Assembly (NCBI GenBank): GCA_947627185.1 | Contig: CANQVF010000001.1 | Coordinates: forward strand, 1 to 35,403 | Origin: an uncultured Clostridia bacterium | Lineage (GTDB): Bacteria > Bacillota > Clostridia > TANB77 > CAG-508 | DNA: 35,403 nucleotides | Reading direction: 5' to 3' | Shown here: positions 9,120 to 16,946 of the stretch, in pieces | How positions within the stretch are numbered: position 1 is the stretch's first letter | Layout: the number at the start of each line of letters is the position of its first letter | Program-made: the position numbers and the translations under genes | The notes under the pieces: generated by a model | The model's input: the letters and a program-made list of their open reading frames with translations, nothing else | The model's database searches: none | What the model was told of the DNA's origin: nothing

Positions 9120-11169
9120 ATGGCAGATTTAGAAAAAAATATACAATACATAAAAGGAGTAGGACCCAATCGTGCTACTCTTTTAAATAAATTAGGAATT
9201 TTTTCTTTAAAAGACCTTATAACTTATTTTCCACGAGAATATGAAGATAGAGGAAATGCTAAAAAAATAGCAGAACTTGTAGATGGTGAAGAAAGTTTGA
9301 TTTATGCATATCCAGTTGGAAGAATAAATGAAGTAAGAATAAGAAAAAATTTAATGATAAGTAAATTAATAGTCAGAGATGAAACTGGTAGCATGCTTGT
9401 AACTTGGTATAATCAAAGCTATTTAAAAAATATTTTTAAACCAAATGTAGAATATAAGTTTTATGGAAAAATATCAAGAAAATATGGAAGACCAGAAATG
9501 AATTCACCAGTATATGAGGAAAAAAGTTTAAATAAAAATACTGGAAAAATTATACCAATTTATCCTCTTACATATAATTTATCTCAAAATGTTATTAGAA
9601 AAATAATAGAAACAGGATTAGAAGAAGTAAAAAATAGTTTAGAAGAAACATTACCAGAATATATATTAAAAAAATATAATTTATATGACTATAATACAGC
9701 AATTCATCAAATTCATTTTCCAGAAAGTTTTGAAAAATTTAAATTAGCAAGAAATAGATTGGTTTTTGAAGAACTGTTTTCTATGCAACTTGCACTTTTA
9801 AGTTTAAAAAACAGATATGAAATAAAAAAACAAGGAATTGAATTTAGCAAAGATGCAAAAATGTCAGAAATTATAGATAAATTACCTTTTAAATTAACAA
9901 AAGCACAACTTAAAGTGTTAGAAGAAATTGATAAAGATATGGAAAATTCAAAACCAATGAATAGATTATTACAAGGAGATGTTGGATCTGGAAAAACAGT
10001 TGTAGCTTTAATTTCTGCATATAAAGCTGTAAAATCTGGTTATCAAGCTGTTATAATGGCACCAACAGCAATACTTGCAACTCAACATTTAGAATCATTT
10101 AATGAATTATTAAGCGATTGTAATATAAAATGTGAGCTATTAATTAGTGGTATTTCTAAAAAGAAAAAAGATGATATTTTAAAAAGACTAGAAAATGGAG
10201 AAATAGATATTTTAATAGGAACACATGCTGTTCTAGAAGAAAATGTTAAATTCAAAAACTTAGGTTTAGTAGTTACAGATGAGCAACATAGATTTGGTGT
10301 TAGACAAAGAAGTTTAATAGTAGAAAAGGGGATAAATCCTGATGTTTTAGTTATGACAGCAACACCAATTCCTAGAACATTAGCATTAATACTTTATGGA
10401 GATCTAGATATTTCAATAATAGATGAACTTCCACCAAACAGAAAAAAAATAGAAACTTATGCTGTTACAAAAAGCATGGAGGAAAGAGTAAATAATTTTA
10501 TTGCTAAAAATATAGAAGAAGGAAGACAATGCTATATTGTTTGTCCATTGGTAGAAGAAAATGAAGAAATAAACGCAAAATCTGTAATGGAAATTTATGA
10601 AAACTATAAAAATAAAGTTTTTAAACAATTTAGAGTAGAATACTTGCATGGAAAAATGAGACCTAAAGAAAAAGATGAAATAATGGATAGATTTAAAAAT
10701 GGAGATATTGATATTTTAGTATCAACTACTGTTATAGAAGTTGGTGTAAATGTTCCAAATAGTAATATTATGGTTATTCAAAATGCAGAAAGATTTGGTT
10801 TAGCGCAACTTCATCAATTAAGAGGAAGGGTTGGACGTCGGAGAATATCAATCTTATTGCATTTTAAAATATCAAGGAAATTCTCCAATTATTAAAGAAA
10901 GAATGAAAGTTATTTCACAAACAAATGATGGATTTATTATTTCAGAAAAGGATTTAGAATTAAGAGGAACAGGAGAATTTTTTGGAACAAAACAACATGG
11001 TATTCCAGAATTTAAAATTGCTAATTTATTTGAAGATGTTTCTATGTTAAAACAAGTTCAAGGTATTGCTTTAGAAATAATAGATAAAGATCCACTACTA
11101 GAAAATAAAGAAAATATACTATTAAGAAAATTAGTTGATGATAAATTTAAAAACAGAATAGAAATATAA
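9120..11169 (+). CDS. recG: ATP-dependent DNA helicase RecG, needing a +1 frameshift at 10839
   Basis: Remodels stalled replication forks and Holliday junctions. The frame from 9120 covers the wedge region (KGVGPNRATLLNKLG, YFPREYEDR), Walker A (QGDVGSGKT, near residue 290), TDEQHRFG, MTATPIPRTLA and motif VI QLRGRVGR. It then hits one extra C at 10839 and stops 18 codons later. Skipping that C continues as GEYQSYCILKYQ to a normal C-terminus at 11169. Joined length is 682 residues, normal for RecG, and the junction recreates the family motif exactly. I prefer ATG 9120 over ATG 9108 because GGAG (9110-9113) lies 6 bases upstream of it. Whether the shift is programmed, mutation or sequencing error is open; there is no other damage. 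Confidence 0.88.
10836..10842 (+). other. +1 frameshift site in recG (CGT C GGA)
   Basis: The upstream frame reads GGA CGT CGG AGA; the functional frame reads GGA CGT, then GGA GAA after passing C10839. The SD-like purine stretch AGAGGAAGGG (10821-10830) ends 5 bases before CGT. The E. coli prfB +1 site also has an upstream SD-like element, but here the purines are also dictated by the RGR codons. The upstream-frame stop is 18 codons later, so it is not part of the site. Confidence 0.6.
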
Positions 11170-11196
11170 TTTCACAAAGATTTCACTGTATTGTAA

Positions 11197-11225
11197 TTGA
11201 CAAAAGGAAACAAAGATAATACAAT
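11197..11225 (+). promoter_or_regulatory. Consensus promoter for the small membrane protein and downstream genes
   Basis: TTGACA (11197-11202), exactly 17 bases, then TACAAT (11220-11225). It lies just after the recG stop and gives the downstream genes their own transcription start. The TTG at 11197 belongs to this -35 box and is not a start codon. Confidence 0.8.
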
Positions 11226-11262
11226 ATATACGTTAATTTTTAAGAAAAAGAGGATGTTTAAA

Positions 11263-11451
11263 TTGAGAATATTTTTACTATTTATAGGAATAGTATCACT
11301 TGTTTGTGGTGTTAAATTTATATATGATGCAAGACCAATAGTAAAAAAATATTTTAGTTTTGGTGATAAAAATGAAGCTATATTTGGTTTAAAAATTTTA
11401 GGATTTTTATTATTAATATTAGGTTCCATAATTTTATATTTTAATTATTAA
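11263..11451 (+). CDS. Small two-helix membrane protein, unknown function
   Basis: The 62-residue product has two hydrophobic helices, roughly residues 2-20 (RIFLLFIGIVSLVCGVKFI) and 42-60 (LGLKILGF-type segment, LLLILGSIILYF), joined by a charged link containing DARPIVKKYFSFGDKNE. I recall similar short proteins in Clostridia but no function. I place the start at TTG 11263, 8 bases after GAGGA (11250-11254). The frame is open back to 11197, but that region is the promoter. An in-frame ATG at 11254 overlaps the ribosome binding site and is less likely. Confidence 0.65.
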   Translation: MRIFLLFIGIVSLVCGVKFIYDARPIVKKYFSFGDKNEAIFGLKILGFLLLILGSIILYFNY

Positions 11452-11481
11452 AATATATTTTTACTGAAAGGATGAAAGTTT

Positions 11482-13128
11482 ATGAAAATAACTTATGAAA
11501 ATAAACAAATAGAAATAGAAAGTGGAAGCACAATAAAAGAAGCTTTAAAAGAAGAAATAGAAAAAAGTACAATTAAAGATATAATTGCAGCCAGATTTAA
11601 TAATTCTATTGAATCTTTAAATGCTCCTATAACAGAAGAAGGAACTATTGAGTTTTTAAATAGAACGGATAAAGATGGAAGAATTATTTATATAAGAGGT
11701 TTGCTTTTTTTAATGAGTAAAGCTTTTTCAGAAGTATATCCAAATGCTTTACTTACTGTTAATTATCAAGTTTCAAATGCAATGTTTGGAACAGTTGATA
11801 ATATGAAAGTAACTGAAGAAATGATAGAAAAAGTAAAGCAAAGAATGCAAGATATAATAGATGCAGATTTACCAATAAGAAAAGTTGTAATGACACAAAA
11901 AGAAGCAGAAGAATTTTATAAAAAAGAAGAAACTAATAGAGGAAGACTTCAAACTTATATAAACAAAGAGAAAGTTTCTTTATATTATTGTGGAAACTAT
12001 TATAATTATTTTTACGGAACAATGCCTATTTCAACTGGATTTGCTAAAATATATGATTTAGTAACATATAGAGATGGCTTTTTAGTAAAATATCCTAGTA
12101 TATTAGAACCTAATACTCTACAAAAAAATATTGATACAAGTATAAAATTAGTTTCTGCTATGGATGAATATGATGAAATAAATAAATTAATGAAAATTAA
12201 TACAGTTTATAGATTAAATAAAAAAATAAAACAAGTAGGTGGAGTAAAAGAATTAATATTAATATCAGAAGCTCTACATGAAAAGAAAATTGCTGAAATA
12301 TCACAAAAAATAAAAGATAGAAAAAACGTTAGAATGGTACTTATAGCAGGTCCTTCATCTTCTGGAAAAACTACTTTTGCAAAGAAATTAGGTACGAGTT
12401 TAAAAATAAATGGATTAAAACCAGTAACAATTTCTGTTGATAATTATTTTGTTGAAAGAAAAGACAATCCAAAAGATGAACAGGGAAATTATGATTTTGA
12501 ATGTATAGAAGCTTTAGATTTAGATTTATTTAATAAACAATTATTAGACTTATTAGAAGGAAAAGAAGTAAGTCTTCCTACTTTTAATTTTAAAACAGGT
12601 AAAAAAGAATATAAGGGAAATACTTTAAAATTATCTGATGATGAAATTTTGGTTATAGAGGGAATTCATTGTTTAAATGATAAATTAACTAATTTAATAC
12701 CAAAAGAAAATAAATTTAAAGTATATATAAGTGATTTAACAGTTTTAAATATTGATTATTATAATAGAATTTCTACCACAGATACAAGGCTTATAAGAAG
12801 AATTGTAAGAGATAATAATTTTAGAAATTACTCAGCAGAACATACTTTGAAAATGTGGTATTCAGTAAATAGAGGAGAACAAAAAAATATATTTCCTTAT
12901 CAAGAAGAGGCTGATTGTATGTTTAATTCTTCTATTGTATATGAGCTTGCAGTACTTAAAAAATATGCATTACCATTATTAAATGAAATTAAAAATACTT
13001 CTAGAGAATATAGTGAAGCGAGAAGATTAATTACTTTACTTAAATATTTTGAAGACATGGAAGATACATTAATTCCAAATAATTCATTGTTAAGAGAATT
13101 TATAGGTGGAAGTATTTTTGATTATTAA
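11482..13128 (+). CDS. TGS / ThrRS-like / uridine-kinase-like P-loop protein
   Basis: The 548 residues form a three-part protein common in Firmicutes and usually annotated as a nucleoside or uridine kinase. Residues about 1-65 are a TGS-type ubiquitin-like domain (MKITYENKQIEIESGSTIKE). Residues about 70-230 resemble the second additional domain of threonyl-tRNA synthetase, although His/Cys metal positions are not obvious. The kinase domain starts with Walker A GPSSSGKTTFAKKL near residue 290, followed by SVDNYFVER and VIEGIHCLN, as in the phosphoribulokinase/uridine kinase family. Substrate is not established; a nucleoside or a tRNA-linked substrate are both possible. The ribosome binding site is GAAAGGATG. 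Confidence 0.8.
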   Translation: MKITYENKQIEIESGSTIKEALKEEIEKSTIKDIIAARFNNSIESLNAPITEEGTIEFLNRTDKDGRIIYIRGLLFLMSKAFSEVYPNALLTVNYQVSNAMFGTVDNMKVTEEMIEKVKQRMQDIIDADLPIRKVVMTQKEAEEFYKKEETNRGRLQTYINKEKVSLYYCGNYYNYFYGTMPISTGFAKIYDLVTYRDGFLVKYPSILEPNTLQKNIDTSIKLVSAMDEYDEINKLMKINTVYRLNKKIKQVGGVKELILISEALHEKKIAEISQKIKDRKNVRMVLIAGPSSSGKTTFAKKLGTSLKINGLKPVTISVDNYFVERKDNPKDEQGNYDFECIEALDLDLFNKQLLDLLEGKEVSLPTFNFKTGKKEYKGNTLKLSDDEILVIEGIHCLNDKLTNLIPKENKFKVYISDLTVLNIDYYNRISTTDTRLIRRIVRDNNFRNYSAEHTLKMWYSVNRGEQKNIFPYQEEADCMFNSSIVYELAVLKKYALPLLNEIKNTSREYSEARRLITLLKYFEDMEDTLIPNNSLLREFIGGSIFDY

Positions 13129-13144
13129 AAGGAAGTAATATATA

Positions 13145-13453
13145 ATGTCAAAATTTACAGTTATTGATGAAGAATTTATATGTGAAAATTGTAAAACTAA
13201 AGTTAAAAAATTGGGATATTCTTGTAGAAACCATTGCCCGGTTTGTTTATATTCAAAGCATGTTGATATTAATCCAGGAGATAGATTAGAAAAATGTCAT
13301 GGAATGCTAGAACCAATAGGAATTGAATCTAATAGTAAAAAAGGATATGTTATAATTTTTAAGTGCAAAAAGTGTGGAGCTATTAGAAAAAATAAAATGG
13401 CAGAAGATGATAATATGGATTTAATTATAAGTTTAAGTGTAAATAAAAATTAA
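13145..13453 (+). CDS. RNHCP-domain zinc-ribbon protein
   Basis: A 102-residue protein with the family's name-giving motif SCRNHCPVCLYSKHVD. Cysteine pairs CENC (residues 13-16) and CPVC, then a second ribbon CKKCG near residue 78, suggest bound zinc. MLEPIGIE and the GYVIIFKCKKCG segment are typical. No enzymatic function is known to me; RNA-related roles have been guessed for the family. It starts 17 bases after the kinase gene with an AAAGGAAG ribosome binding site, within the recG-argS run. Confidence 0.8.
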   Translation: MSKFTVIDEEFICENCKTKVKKLGYSCRNHCPVCLYSKHVDINPGDRLEKCHGMLEPIGIESNSKKGYVIIFKCKKCGAIRKNKMAEDDNMDLIISLSVNKN

Positions 13454-13472
13454 TTTTTGAAGGGACAAAAAA

Positions 13473-13964
13473 ATGAAAAAAAACAATAAAAAATTTTTAC
13501 GAATTTTGTTTTTTATATTAATTGTTATATGGGCTTTATCAGTTTTTTTTCTTTCTAATCAAAACGGAGAAAGTTCATCTAATTTAAGTAGAACTATAGC
13601 TAAAATATTTTCTAAAAATGATGAAATTATTAATATAATTGAACCATACATTAGAAAAATTGCTCATTTTACAGAATATGCTTTAGGAGGAACTTTATTT
13701 ATACTTTTATTTAATACGTATGATTGGTCAGATAAAAAGCAGATAACCGTGTCAGTACTACTTGGAATATGGTATGCTATCACAGATGAAGTTCATCAAT
13801 TAATGGTATCTAAGAGAAATGGTTCAATATTTGATATTTATTTAGATACTTTAGGATTTGCAACAGGTGTTTTATTTATGCTTTTAATTTTAAAAATAAT
13901 AAAAATTATAAAGGAAAAAAATTCTAAAAAAAGCAAATTAAAAAAGGAGAAGTATAATGATTGA
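13473..13964 (+). CDS. VanZ-like membrane protein
   Basis: The 163-residue protein has four likely membrane helices. VanZ-family signatures are visible: FLSNQNGESSSNLS after the first helix, IRKIAHFTEYALGGTLF near residue 65, and WYAITDEVHQLMVSKRNGS followed by DIYLDTLGFATGVLF near residue 108. The family is named for a teicoplanin-resistance gene, but most chromosomal members have no demonstrated role, so resistance should not be assumed. Its TGA stop (13962-13964) lies inside the start of argS (ATG 13957), so the two are translationally coupled. This is the one clear TGA stop I saw. Confidence 0.85.
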   Translation: MKKNNKKFLRILFFILIVIWALSVFFLSNQNGESSSNLSRTIAKIFSKNDEIINIIEPYIRKIAHFTEYALGGTLFILLFNTYDWSDKKQITVSVLLGIWYAITDEVHQLMVSKRNGSIFDIYLDTLGFATGVLFMLLILKIIKIIKEKNSKKSKLKKEKYND

Positions 13965-15663
13965 TTTTAAAGAAATCATAGCAGAAAAAATTTCAAATGA
14001 AACAGAGCTTAATAAGCAAGAAATTAAACAATATATAGAAGTGCCACCAAATAATGATTTAGGAGATTACGCTTTTCCTTGTTTTAGATTAGCTAAAATT
14101 TTGAAAAAATCTCCTCAATTGATAGCAGAAGAACTAAAAGAAAAAATTAATTTAGATGAAAATATAATAAAAATAGATATTGCAGGCGGATATTTAAATT
14201 TTTTTATAAATAAAGTTATTTTAACAAAAAATGTTTTAGAGGAAATTGAAGAAAAAAAAGAAAGATATGGTTCAAATAGTAGTGGAGAAAACAAAACAGT
14301 GTTAGTGGAATATTCTTCACCAAATATTGCAAAGCCTTTTCATATAGGTCATTTAAGAAATACAGTAATAGGCTCTAGTTTATATAAAATTTACAAATTT
14401 TTAGGATACAATACAGTAGGAATAAACCATTTAGGTGATTATGGAACTCAATTTGGAAAAATGATTGAGGGATATAAAAGATGGAAAGATGAATATGATA
14501 TAGAAAATAATCCTATTGATGAACTTACAAATATATATGTTAGAATAAATAATCTTTGCAAGGAAGATGAAAGTGTTTTAGAACTTTGTAGAGAGAATTT
14601 TAAAAAGCTAGAAGAAGGGGATAAATATTGCTTAGATATATGGAATAAATTAAAAGACTTAAGTTTAAAAGAATTTCAGAAAACTTATGATTTACTTGGA
14701 ATAAAATTTGATTCTTTGAAAGGAGAAGCATTCTATTCAGATAAAATAGATGAAGTAGTAAATAAGCTAGAAGAAAAAGGAATATTAAAAGATTCAGAAG
14801 GTGCTAAAATAGTAGATTTAGAGGATAAAGGCTTAGGAGTTTGTATGATAAAAAAATCAAATGGTTCTACTATTTATGCTACAAGAGATTTAGCTGCTAT
14901 TCTTTATAGAGCTAGAACTTATGATTTTGATAAATGCTTATATGTTGTAGCTTATGAACAGAATCTTCATTTTAAACAAGTTTTTGAAGTTGCTAAATAT
15001 CTAGGAATACCCGAAAAATGTTTAAATGGTTTAGAACATGTTTCTTATGGAATGGTAAGACTTGTTACAGGAAAAATGTCTACAAGAGAAGGAACGGTTG
15101 TAAAAGTAAATGGGTTATTAGAAGAAGCAATTGAAAGAGCTAAAAAAATTATAGAAGAAAAAAATCCTGAAATGGAAAATAAAGATGAAGAAGCCAAAAA
15201 AATAGGATTAGGAGCTGTCATATTTAATAATGTAAGTAATACTATAATAAAAGATCAAATTTTTGATTGGAACACAGTTTTGAATTTTAATGGAGAAACT
15301 GGACCTTATATTCAATATATATTTGTTAGAACTAAAAGTGTATTAGAAAAGATAGTTGATGTTCCAAACGTAAAAGATATTAATTTAGAACTTTTACAAG
15401 ATAAAGAAAGCCAAAAAGTTATATCTACTTTATATGATTTTGAAAATATTTTAATGCAAGTTGTTCAAAAAAATGAACCATCAATTTTAGCAAGATATTT
15501 AATAACTTTGAGTCAAAATTATAGTAATTTTTATAATGAGAATAAAATTATTGATGATAACAAAGAAATCAAAAATGCAAGAATAGTATTAACAAAAGCT
15601 GTAAATATAGTTTTAAAACAAGGTGCTAGTCTCCTTGGAATAGAAATGCCTAATAAAATGTAA
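13957..15663 (+). CDS. argS: Arginyl-tRNA synthetase
   Basis: Charges tRNA-Arg with arginine. The 568 residues are normal for a class I ArgRS. The N-terminal Add-1 domain includes NNDLGDYAFPCFRLAKILKK. SSPNIAKPFHIGHLRNTV near residue 122 is the HIGH signature. LVTGKMSTREGTVVKV near residue 370 is the KMSKS-equivalent loop. The C-terminal DALR anticodon-binding domain begins about residue 450, and the protein ends ASLLGIEMPNKM, typical of the family. It overlaps vanZ by 8 bases and is followed 15 bases later by the rubredoxin gene. It is relevant here because Arg codon CGG seems to be avoided in this window. Confidence 0.95.
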   Translation: MIDFKEIIAEKISNETELNKQEIKQYIEVPPNNDLGDYAFPCFRLAKILKKSPQLIAEELKEKINLDENIIKIDIAGGYLNFFINKVILTKNVLEEIEEKKERYGSNSSGENKTVLVEYSSPNIAKPFHIGHLRNTVIGSSLYKIYKFLGYNTVGINHLGDYGTQFGKMIEGYKRWKDEYDIENNPIDELTNIYVRINNLCKEDESVLELCRENFKKLEEGDKYCLDIWNKLKDLSLKEFQKTYDLLGIKFDSLKGEAFYSDKIDEVVNKLEEKGILKDSEGAKIVDLEDKGLGVCMIKKSNGSTIYATRDLAAILYRARTYDFDKCLYVVAYEQNLHFKQVFEVAKYLGIPEKCLNGLEHVSYGMVRLVTGKMSTREGTVVKVNGLLEEAIERAKKIIEEKNPEMENKDEEAKKIGLGAVIFNNVSNTIIKDQIFDWNTVLNFNGETGPYIQYIFVRTKSVLEKIVDVPNVKDINLELLQDKESQKVISTLYDFENILMQVVQKNEPSILARYLITLSQNYSNFYNENKIIDDNKEIKNARIVLTKAVNIVLKQGASLLGIEMPNKM

Positions 15664-15678
15664 AAGGAGGTGAAAAAT

Positions 15679-15816
15679 ATGAAATATAGATGTACAGTAT
15701 GTGGACACATTTATGATGAATCAGTTGAAGGAAAAAAATTTGAAGAATTACCAGACAATTGGGTTTGTCCTTTATGTGGTGTAGGAAAAGAGATGTTTGA
15801 AAAAGTAGAAGAATAG
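15679..15816 (+). CDS. Short rubredoxin
   Basis: A 45-residue iron-binding electron carrier. The two iron-binding knuckles are CTVCGH (residues 5-10) and CPLCGV (residues 33-38), with the conserved DNWVC segment between. It lacks the loop of about 8 residues found in standard 52-54 residue rubredoxins, going directly from HIYDESVEG to [10 protein letters not shown]. This compact form resembles the rubredoxin tail of rubrerythrins. AAAGGAGGTG is an excellent ribosome binding site 8 bases before ATG 15679. It ends the recG-argS run before a terminator. Confidence 0.88.
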   Translation: MKYRCTVCGHIYDESVEGKKFEELPDNWVCPLCGVGKEMFEKVEE

Positions 15817-15875
15817 TTTATATAAAATAATTATAAATAAAATGTTAATTAAAATTATATTTTGTTTATTGTTTT

Positions 15876-15920
15876 AAAAAGAGAAATTTGTTTATAAAAA
15901 AACAAATTTCTCTTTTTCTA
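15876..15920 (+). terminator. Terminator after rubredoxin
   Basis: AAAAAGAGAAATTTGTT (15876-15892) and AACAAATTTCTCTTTTT (15901-15917) form a perfect 17-bp stem with an 8-base loop and a T tail. Confidence 0.9.
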
Positions 15921-16082
15921 TTGTAGAAAATGTTTATTATATTTTTTATTATTAAAAAAATCAAATAAATAAAAATAACATAATATATTGTAAAAAAATA
16001 AATGATAAATGAATATTATATAACGAGAAATAAAATACATTATGAAAATTAATAAATTAAATATATTTTAGAAAGGAAAAAA

Positions 16083-16853
16083 ATGAAAATATTTATAGGT
16101 ATATTGATTCCATTTTTTGGAACATTAATAGGCTCTTTAACAGTATTTTTTATGAAAAATAATTTAAATAAAAAAGTAGAAAAAGTATTATTAGGATTTG
16201 CGTCTGGAGTTATGATAGCAGCTTCTGTATGGTCACTATTGTTACCTGCAATAGATATGTCAGAAGAACAAGGAAAAATTGCTTGGTTGCCACCTGTTGT
16301 TGGTTTTTTTATTGGAATTATTTTTTTATTAATTATAGACATTGCTATTAAATATATTGAAGGAGATAATATAAAAGGTATAAAACTAAATTTTAATAAA
16401 AGAACAATGTTAATATTAGCAGTTACACTTCACAATATTCCAGAAGGAATGGCTGTAGGAGTCGGATTTGCGGGAGTATTAGCAAATAATAGTGATATTA
16501 CAATGGCAAGTGCATTTGCTTTGGCAATAGGAATTGCAATTCAAAACTTTCCAGAAGGTGCTATAATTTCAATGCCACTTAAAAGTGGTGGTATGTCTAA
16601 AAGAAAATCATTTATTTATGGAACTTTATCTGGAATAGTTGAACCAATTTTTGCTTTTATTACACTATTACTTACCAATATGGTAGTTCCATTATTACCA
16701 TATTTATTATCTTTTGCAGCTGGAGCAATGATATATGTTGTTGTAGATGAATTAATACCAGAGTCACAAAATGGAGAACGCTCTTTTTTAGGCATTATGG
16801 GGGTAACAATTGGATTTTTATTAATGATGGTATTAGATGTAGCTTTAGGGTAA
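16083..16853 (+). CDS. ZIP-family divalent metal transporter (GufA/ZupT-like)
   Basis: A 256-residue inner-membrane protein likely importing zinc or another divalent cation. About eight hydrophobic segments are visible. The two metal-binding helices carry the family motifs HNIPEGMAVGVGFAG near residue 118 and QNFPEGAIISMPL near residue 157. The early GFASGVMIAASVWSLL helix and final GVTIGFLLMMVLDVALG helix also fit. The metal cannot be told from sequence. It appears to be a single gene: a terminator lies upstream, then about 160 bases of plain AT-rich DNA with no operator I recognise, and an NRPS promoter lies downstream. Confidence 0.88.
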   Translation: MKIFIGILIPFFGTLIGSLTVFFMKNNLNKKVEKVLLGFASGVMIAASVWSLLLPAIDMSEEQGKIAWLPPVVGFFIGIIFLLIIDIAIKYIEGDNIKGIKLNFNKRTMLILAVTLHNIPEGMAVGVGFAGVLANNSDITMASAFALAIGIAIQNFPEGAIISMPLKSGGMSKRKSFIYGTLSGIVEPIFAFITLLLTNMVVPLLPYLLSFAAGAMIYVVVDELIPESQNGERSFLGIMGVTIGFLLMMVLDVALG

Positions 16854-16887
16854 ATATTACAGATTTTATACATTTAGTTTACAATTA

Positions 16888-16915
16888 TTGATTTTTAAAT
16901 ATTTTATTATATAAT
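16888..16915 (+). promoter_or_regulatory. Candidate promoter for the NRPS operon
   Basis: TTGATT (16888-16893), a 16-base spacer and TATAAT (16910-16915), about 30 bases before the NRPS start. Other TATA-like strings nearby make the exact assignment uncertain. Confidence 0.5.
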
Positions 16916-16946
16916 AGCTTTATTATATATAATAGGATGTAAAATT

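Noticed and set aside
10831..11169. Separate small gene after recG starting at ATG 10831 or later
   Set aside because: Its product is the exact continuation of RecG motif VI to the normal C-terminus, with no ribosome binding site of its own suited to a start here.
11482..13128. Annotation as threonyl-tRNA synthetase
   Set aside because: It has only the TGS and second additional-like domains; the class II catalytic core is absent and is replaced by a P-loop kinase domain.
13957..13964. TGA recoded as Trp or Gly
   Set aside because: TGA serves as a plain stop for the vanZ-like gene and Trp is TGG throughout; no in-frame TGA interrupts a recognisable gene.
15921..16082. Possible metal riboswitch or operator upstream of the ZIP gene
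   Set aside because: Plain AT-rich DNA; no conserved stem-loops or clear inverted repeat could be found by eye.
16461..16473. GTCGGA in the ZIP transporter as a third shift site
   Set aside because: Here the frame reads GTC GGA (Val-Gly) and continues through a normal transporter; CGG is out of frame.
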